DNA of 64,000 nucleotides, taken from assembly GCA_005408345.1 (NCBI GenBank), contig SEMN01000046.1:1585501-1649500 (forward strand), read 5' to 3'. The notes beneath the pieces were generated by a model. That model ran no database searches. It had not been told where the DNA came from and worked only from the letters and a program-made list of their open reading frames with translations. Below, in pieces: positions 38,882 to 48,392 of this stretch. The stretch comes from Macquaria australasica. Taxonomy: Eukaryota; Chordata; Actinopteri; Centrarchiformes; Percichthyidae. Made by a program: the position numbers and the translations under genes. Each line of letters opens with the position of its first letter. Positions within the stretch are counted from its first letter, which is position 1.

Positions 38882-40517
38882 GCACGTCAACAACAATAAC
38901 CTCTGAGGTCACACAGAGCTAGCGCTGCATTAGCCCCAGTGTGAACCTGCTGAGAGACAGAGCGAGCCAGTACAGCTGGTGTTAACCACCCAAAACATAC
39001 ACACACAGAGTGGCAGAACAACCACAGTGGCACCGGCACAAACGTCATAACTGTGCCAACACATCCAGAGTAAACTGTACGTACAACTAAAATAAATAAA
39101 CATTTCCAGATTGTTGAATAGATGGTTGACCAGCTGCATGTTGTGTAGCTGGTTAATAAGTAGCTTTGTTGAAGATTTGACTGCTTCTCAGGTGAGCCGG
39201 TCTCATGATAATGAGATGAATAGAATCAATGCGGCAAGAAAAGTCAACTGGCATGTCTCAAAAGGATAGGAAGCACCTGTCTTGAGAGCCCTGCTGCTGC
39301 TGAGCTCAACACTTGTGCCTTTTTAGAAAGGTTTGTGAGTCCATGAATAAGTGCTTCTGCTTATGAGCAGTATTGTTTTCACGTGCGTGTACAAGCTCAT
39401 CTCTCCTGCCAAAATCTGTGCTCTTATATGGGATACCTGGCAGCACAGCGGCACCGTATCTGTGCCTGTGGGAACGCACTTGTTTCAAGCTGTCAGTCAG
39501 GCATGTTTATTTTCCCACTGTGGCAGCGCCCACAGGTTCCTGGTGCTCAGCTCTGTCGGCGCTCCACCATCCCAGCCATGCCAACAGAGCACTCTCACAG
39601 GGAGGGCGGCGCAGTGGGCAGTGTGGGAAAGTGAGGAAGAGACAGAGGAGGGTGGGGAGAGAGAGAGAGGAAGAGGGAAGGGGAGATTTAAAGCGAGTAT
39701 GTGTGCAAGTGTTGGTGTGAGGCTAGAGGGATGCAGATATCTGTGCAGCTGCCTCCTTTAGGAAAAATGATGCACGCAGGGGAAGAGGTGCATAAGTCTA
39801 GACAGTTATGCGTGTTGGTGTGTGTGTTAGTGCTGAAATAACTTGTTAATTAATCAAAGTTGTTCAACAGAAAGCATGAAAAAATGTTTAACTGTTCAAG
39901 CCACTATGTGTAGAATTTCAAAATTCACTTTGGCAGCCCAGTAGTATCAAAAGAGATGCTGTGGCCGACAGCAACGCATGCTGATCCTGCATGAACCTGC
40001 ATGGGGACACATATGTGCTGAATGCAGCACATTGGCTGCATCAGTTCTCACCAGGACTGTCTCATTGTCTTCCAAACAAAACTTATGCCATCAAGTTTAA
40101 ACATGTTAAAGTCACAAAAAGTCATAAATATTTCACAGGTAGTGGCTTTAAGTAATTTATTAAGCCAGAATGCTTAAGAAGTATTTGATGATTTCAGCTT
40201 CTCAAATGTGACGTATTTAGCCTTCTTTTTGGTTTGGTTTTATGTCATTGTAAATTGAATATCTGTGGGTTTTGGACTGTTAGTGAGACAAAATGAGCAA
40301 TTTGAATGCTGTTGACATTTTACAGAGTAAACAATTACTCGGAAAATAATCACCGGATTAATAAAGTCTTAGTCAATTTATTTGTAAAGCACATATTAAA
40401 AAACAAATGTTAGATCAATAAAAGAACAGTCAGTTCTAGTGTTACTGTGTGTACATGCATCTTTCCTGCACATTTGCATAAGTGAATGGAAAAATTATGT
40501 AAACACATCTGCCAGAG

Positions 40518-40613
<96 letters not shown>

Positions 40614-40851
40614 AGGTTATATTGCACATGGGTAATCCCCTAATCCTTTAGCTTTTCACTGTGATGTTAGATACACATCTGTTGAAGTAGCACCCTCAGC
40701 AGCCCCCTTCAATACACATGCTGTACATGCACACAGATATTCAAACCAGCACACACTCCACACACAGCACCTGAGAGAAGAAGATCCTGCTTTCACCTGT
40801 GAAAAAGAGGGAGATCTCATATTCACACTCATCACCGCTCAGTTGCACAAG

Positions 40852-40899
<48 letters not shown>

Positions 40900-43800
40900 G
40901 TAATGTTACCTGATAGCAGAGTGCTTGACGGAGGCTCTGGCAGACTAGTAGATAAGCCTGGTCTGGCAGTGGGTGGTCCTCTTTCTCCGTATTGATGTTC
41001 AGGTAGTAACAGTTCTCTCCTGGAACAGCTGCTGCTGGAGTCAGACAAGGTTACAATATGAAGAGACAACGAGGTCAAAGTTCATCCTGTATTCACTTTA
41101 ATGTACTTAGCACAGCGTTTGCTTCGAGAGATTAACTCGAGAAACGGTTCATTCACCCTCAAAATGCAAACTGAAAATGCAGTTCACATACCAGTGATTG
41201 AGTCATCAATCCAGAGTGGATTTAAGAGACAGAATAATTTCAGTTATTTTCAACCTGGGACTCGTTTTTCTATGTTTTGCGATAATGATGTTTGATTGGG
41301 TTCAAATATTTGGCACGTCTCTGTAGAGTGAAAGTGAGCACCAAAAGTAAGCTTGCTTTGGCCCTTGACTGTGTAACGGACAGCAGCAACTCTGCCAAAC
41401 TGGATCATGCATCATCGTGACAGAATTTAGAAAAATAAGACCGTGTTTGAAAATACCCAGAATTATCCCTTGTCAAAACAACATGATTGCAGTTGAATGT
41501 TGATTAAAGTCCACCTTGTGAATTGATCTGACCTCATCCTAGCAATTAGCAGTTCCTGTACATAAAAATCAATGTGGCCTTCTGCAAATGCCAGTGACAA
41601 ATCTTGTTTCATGCATTCATTGTTGATGTAGCAGAATAGTTGTGATAGTTGTGCTGTAATTATACTTACATACTTAAATTGGACATGCTGTAATTACGCT
41701 CTGATTGTAATGGCAATTAAGGCTGCGCTGTGTGATATTGACCACTAGTGGGCAGAAACAAACAGCAGCAGAGTATAGACAGTATATTGCCATTGTATTT
41801 CAGCTTATCAGGTTCTTATCGGCAACATGTTAGCTAACAGTTACCTCCTTACTCACTGAACTATTGCTACCTGTATGTCTCTTAGCAGTCATTCATTTAC
41901 TTTGCCTCTCCACCATGTCATGCTGGGAAGGTATCATACCATAACTATCTTTTCTGAGTTGCTTGTAGTGTGTTTCATGGCTTTATATATATGGCTTGAT
42001 GAAAACTGTCAGATTTTAATTGCACAGACCAGGAAACGAAAACAATGAGCTAAAAGTGGCAAAAAAGCAGCCAAAAGTTACAGTTTGGCGTTGATTCTCA
42101 GTGGGATTGGTACTATGTTCGACCATTTCAACATCCATTGCAGTTCACATCACGGGCAGTCATTTGATTCAGTAGTAATGCCAGAAACGTTTCCAAATGC
42201 TGGTTTAACATTTTGAACACATGAGAACGTGCATCATCATGAATTTATGATTTTTTTTATGTTTGTGCATATCGTAATCAGCTAGTACAAATATGAGAAC
42301 TATTTTTAAATGGTCGGTTCACCCAAATTACAAGCATATAAAAGCAAATATTTTCCTACTGGTGATGGGGGAACAGTTTCTAGAAAGGGAACTTGATATT
42401 ACAAACAAAATTACCTTCATTTTTAAATAAAACCCAGATTTTAAGATATTCATCTGCATGGCTACATAAAACTAGAGGAAAGTGAAAAATGTTTTATTTT
42501 TATTTGGGTGAAACGACCCTTTAAATGTTACATCACATTGTCTTTTCAATTATTAACTCCAGTGCTCACTCTAAAAAGGGATTTAATGCAAGTTTGTTGA
42601 ACATAATTATTTTTTCCCAAGCAGGCTTGAATATCACCAAAAACGTTATCGTAGCAATTTATTGACATCTGTTTTAATTTTCTTCACCAGGGTCCTCCAG
42701 GATCTCAGCCTTCCCCTCACACGCAGCCTCCCCCACACAACCCCAGTAATCCCATGATGGGACCTCACGGACAGGTAAGACGGAAACCTGTCACATTCCT
42801 CCCTCAGCTGTTGTGTTGTAGTTCCCTCTTTAAGCCTGCTCTCACTTTCTCACACTCATTCACTCACTCACTCACTCACTGTTAGCACACAGGTCCCCTG
42901 TTGTGCTAACAGACAGGACAGGCAGCATCCACGATGGTGGGTTGGATGAATAATTTAGCTGTGTTGGCCCAGCTGTAAGGAGCGGAGGTGCATCTGGAGG
43001 GCTTTCTCTCTCCCTCAGCCCAGCACTCACCATCCCATAGTCCATCAATAGACCATTAATATTGCAGCAGAGCCTGACACGGTGCAGCTCTTCGCACACA
43101 AACCCACCACAACATGGTCAAAGCAGGAGAGGAGAGGAGAGGAGAGGAGAGGAGAAGATTCGACAGGAAAGGAAAGGAGTAGGAGAGGAGGAAGGAGGGT
43201 AAAAAAGAAAACAGTAGTAATTCAGTCCTCGCCTCAAGGGCTAACTGGCATTATATAACTCGTCCTCCACTTGCCCCCAAACACACACACACACATACTC
43301 AGACACACAAAACATACAGTACATAATTACCATTGAAAGCCAGTCTCCTGTTGTGTTTGTGTTGTCTGCGCTTATCTCTGTGTGAAGATGATGATATGAA
43401 CATTATTCTGCTGTTCATGCTCTGTGACCAAAACACACAACTCTTACCCAATCTGCATTCAGATCAGCATGTTTCCCCTTGGTACTAAAATACTTGGATT
43501 GAGTTTGGAATTAACTCTTATCATCTGACACTGAAATATGGCTCACTGGATGTGGGTATTTGTAGTTGCAGCAGCGTACTCTCATAGGTAATTCTGAAAA
43601 CCATCTGTCTGGGGTGCTTTACATTATTCACTAGATGTGCGCTGGCTCTGTATGTGTGTCGCGACCAGCCAGTTCTTGTCCCCTCTCTGCTGAAACATCT
43701 GTGTGGATGGTGTCTTCAGTTTCTGTTATGAATCCCACTATCCAGGCTGCGTTTTTGTAGCACCGGTGTCTGGCGATACAGACACGGTGAGAAAATGTCC

Positions 43801-46800
43801 AGCACATGTGCAGCTGCACAAAACAGGCAAACATTACGATGTAGAACACTTCCTCTCCGTGTAGGACTTCATCCTCGCATCCAACTGTGTCATGTTCCTG
43901 GTCTGTTCTGCTCCACCTCCCCCTCTCCCATATTGTTCTTCCAGTCCAAGTCCTGCATGTTTTCTCCCTCTCTCTCTTATCTGTCCTCCTTTACCTTTAT
44001 CCTAATGGATTTTACCACCTGAGGTCTTACTTTATAAAACTTAATGACAAGCCCCTCCTTCTTGGTAAATGTAACAAAACTACTACAGTAACATTATTCT
44101 TCAACACAATAGCTCCCCCTGCTGAACTGCAATGGTAGCACCTCAAAACTGGGCAGGTTCGATACAGCGAGTCAGGTTTACTAAGCCCTTTGTGCCTTGT
44201 TTAACTACCTAGAAGTATGAGTGTTATTTATCGAGAAGAACACTTTGCCTGTCATCAAACCTTGTGACTAATCCGTTTTATGTGGAAACATTTCTGCTTC
44301 TGAAGAGCAGATTTGCACAGATATACTGAGGGAAGAGATGTTTAATTTAGGCTGATTTTACTAATATTATTATCCTAATGTTAGTGTTTTCAGTATTCTG
44401 TAGAGATCTTCTTTTAAGTAGTTCAAAACCCCAAAAATTACAGCATTTTAAAAGAAGAGAGAAGTAATAAATGTTCATTTTAAAACACCAAACAAACAGT
44501 GCACCAGGATTCATGGATGTGTGGTTATTAAGCTTGAATTTGACGTTCACTGAGCTGATAATGACAATGACAAGCTGAGACATGTACACTGTGGTGGATT
44601 GTGTATTTTATAATTCATGCATTGTTTTTATAATAATCTCTATTCATGGCCTTACAAATCTAATTTCTCATTTTACAAACCTTCTTATAAAGAAATATTG
44701 TCAATATAACTTTATGAGTCACCCTAATTTCATTTTATTCTTCCACGTTTTCACTAACATTACCTTTTCTGTTATTGAATTCATTGATTTTAGTTGTCTC
44801 CATAAATTAGACACTAGATTTCATGCAAATTCAATGAAATGTACAGTGCACTTTACACTTGTGCATAATCCTATCTTATAATATTGAATTGCACTTGATT
44901 AAAATGAGGTCACTCAAGCAAACTTATTTTTGATATTTTAAAGCCCATCTGCCAAGAATTATAACAAGTATTCAGCTTGAGATCATCCTGAAATAAAGTA
45001 CTCATTGTCCTTCTCATGTCCTTCCTGCAGCCATTCATGTCTCCACGGTACCCAGGTGGCCCAAGGCCCTCCCTCCGTATGCCAAATCAGCCTCCTGGGA
45101 GCATCCCCGGGTCACAGCCTCTCTTGCCAAACAGCCTGGACCCCACCAGACCTCAAGGTATTGACAAACATGTGGTGTTGTTTCAGAGAGGCTGCACTTT
45201 CGCACTTTGCAGACTAATCTCATATTGGGAACGCTTTCTCCTCATTTATGGGATTATTATTGATCTAAACAGTGCTGCCATTCTAACAAGCTGCGCTCTC
45301 TGTGTTTCACCACAGGACATCCAAACATGGGAGGTCCAATGAGAATGAATCCCCCTCGGGGTATGGGAGGCATGGGCCCACAGGTAGGTACCTGTTTTGT
45401 TACTCAAACAGTCTCAAACTGAATAAAACACAAAGGACTGTGTTAATAAAGTCATGACAGTGGATGGCGTCCTTCAGCACTACCAGCCCACTCTGCAGCT
45501 GCCACACAGCCAGATTTGGTGCTTGGCCTGTCAGTTTATGAACAAACCCAATATTTGGTTGCCCTTCATTAAGGGCTACCATAAAAACAGCTATAATGTT
45601 AAACCAGCAGCCTATAAACTGCATGCAGATTGTCCTTCTTCTCTGCTGAAGAGAAATTTTGGTTCTGCCAGCCTCGTAACTTTGCCTTTAAATGTCAGAA
45701 GCGCTCTGATGATTAGCTTGGCTCGGACCAGAGCTCACCCACTGCCAACGTTAGTTCTACATGTTAAATCCTACTTGCCGACTCCCACCTAGGGAGACGA
45801 ACAGAGGCGGAGTACTCAGGCTGCTCTGAGCAAGCCGCCACCAACACATTTTGACCAAAAATGGTGCCAATTTTGGCACTGTTGGTTTCCTTTTTATTGC
45901 TTTAATTTTTGTCGATGTGATTCAGTGTAATACATAAGATGCTTAAACAACAGTGTCCTTTTGAATTACCATTACCAGACAGCTGCTTCATTCTGCACCC
46001 AACCACCTCCCGCTCCAACATCACCTCACACAAAGACACACACACACTCTCTCTCTCTCTCACTCTTTCTCTCCCTGTGCCCCTCTGCCCCTCTCTGTGC
46101 CACCCTGGCTCGGTGACTTTGGCAGTGAGCGTACCAGCAGCTGGTGTGGCATCTGCTCGACAAGTGTAATCGTCTGCTGAACAAAACTCTTTCTCTGAGT
46201 AGAGCTGCTCCTCTGGCCTGCCCCCCTACTCTCTCTCTCCATATCTGTCTCATTCACACACACATACATACACAAGTACACACATGTAGTGCCAGCCAAA
46301 CCCGCCTGCTGGGCAGCCATGAAAACATACACGCAAACACACAGAGGGGAGTATGGACACATAGAGACACACAACATACAGACATACACAAACACACTCA
46401 CACACAGCTGTCCACTTTCACACACACAGCCCATACATCACATAATTAAACACTAGTTAGTGGGAGACATGATCGTCGCTGACCTTCATTAAGATTCAAA
46501 CCTTTAGACAGAGCAGGTGTGAGACGCCATGCTGACTGTGTGCTCCTCTCTTTGTGCAGAACTACGGCGGAGGGATGAGGCCTCCTCCAAACTCCATGGG
46601 GCCAGGGATGCCGGGCATGAACATGTTAGTAGATTGAAAAAAAAAAAAAGTTTTGAAATGTTTGTTAATTCTGCTGTCAGAGAAAAGCCTAATTTAGAGG
46701 GAAATTCAATACAACCTAGGTCTTATTTTTGTAGTTTTTACCATTATTGTTCGCGGTTATGCAAACAGTTTTCTCACCAAGTCAATTGCTGAGATATGGG

Positions 46801-48355
46801 GACTCGCTACAATGAGTATAGTGTGTCAAAGTTGAACCAGGAACTTGGTCTGCAAAGTCAAATGGACATTTACAGGACAGATTGGTTAATAGCTGCAGCA
46901 TTTCTCTCTTCCAAATACTACTTGTGTTTCTGCCATTTGTCCCCAGATCTCAGCATAACTTAGGTGAGAAAAGAACATTACTACTATCACCAATAGGCTG
47001 TGAGAATCTTACCTTTCCTTTAATAAAACCCCAGTAAGCTGAATTGACTGACACTGTCACATCTTTGAAATTAGAATATATCACAATTTAAAAACGATAC
47101 CGGTTTACAAAACTCTTTATTAACAGATTATATTACAAAAAGCGTTACTGTATTAGGAATGTTTGAGAATATGTGTCTTCTACACTTAAAGTGCTGTGTT
47201 ACCACACCTACAATGTACATTTTATCATGTAAAATCCACCTCTGGATTATATGTGCATATCAACTAATAGACTGTGTTTATACACTTAAGAAATCACCAA
47301 TTAGAAATCATCTCCTGTGATGCATGTGACGTTGTTGTGTGCCAGAAATCTTCTATTAAATATCTTAATCTTTCTCTCTGTTTGCTTCCCCAGGGGTCCT
47401 GGGGGAAGAGGTCCATGGCCGAACCCCAACACCAACTCAGTGAGTCACATTCTCTTACATCTTTATCTCGTACATGACTGAGTGTGTTTACAATAACTGT
47501 GTCTCATGTTTTGTTTCACCTTGGGTCTATTCTCTCCGCAGATAGCTTATTCATCTTCATCTCCAGGCAACTATGTGGTAAGTGTCCCGTCATGGGCTCG
47601 TATTCGACCACGGGCCATAAATTACCTGTCATGCGTTGATATCTAACAGGCACGCTGCCATCTAGATGCACTCAGCGCTCATTTCTCTTTTTCTCTCGCT
47701 TCTTCACCCCTCAGGGCCCTCCAGGGGGAGGCGGCCCACCAGGAACTCCCATCATGCCTAGCCCCGGAGGTGAGTTATACACTTCAGTTTCCCTTCTGAT
47801 TTCTACTTTTATCCAGTGTTCAGTGAACAAGGGCTCTGTCAGAAACATCAAACCTGTTCTCTGGCAGACACACATCTCTCTTTGGGAGACAGTGATAGGA
47901 CTCTAAATACTTTAGAAATTGAGCCTTTAGGAGTAATTATGTGTTAATATGTGACACACAAAAAAAATTGTTTGCATTTCCCACTTTAGGCACATTCTGG
48001 AAAATATTCTACTGTTGTTAGCTGTGTTTTCTCATTGTCGAGACAGTTGTATAAAGGGAAGAAGAGACATGTCAGTCTGCAATCAAATGAGTGATCCATC
48101 TCAGCTTTGACCCATCAATCTAGTGTCTCTCTGTAGGATTAGCTGAGGACAAAACACTGCTGGCTGATATCCTGTAGATGTTCTGTTTCTGTTGGCCTGT
48201 GGAGAGCTTCTTTTTGTGTCCACTATTTATTATTTATATACGTACCTCTATTGTGATACGTTGCCGGGGCAACCTTTTGCACAAAACGCTCCTGCTCACA
48301 CGTACACCGGGAGGGAAAACATATTTCCACTGCAGTCGCCAAGACTGCGCGCACA

Positions 48356-48392
<37 letters not shown>

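Larger units (their letters stand above)
32938..42690 (+). other. ssbp4: ssbp4 intron between exons a and b (9.75 kb)
   Basis: Largest intron bounded by exons on both sides. It holds fish interspersed repeats at 33733 and 33935, an L1-like remnant at 36290-37125, a GTCCCCACA-type repeat at 38515, nested elements at 39833-40370, a TIR element at 42304, and several microsatellites including a 93-base (GT)n. No coding exon was recognised. Confidence 0.85.

Noticed and set aside
45454..45792. 112-residue frame in the ssbp4 intron after exon d
   Set aside because: No similarity recognised, no splice context fitting ssbp4, and the known exon d-e join is already in frame.
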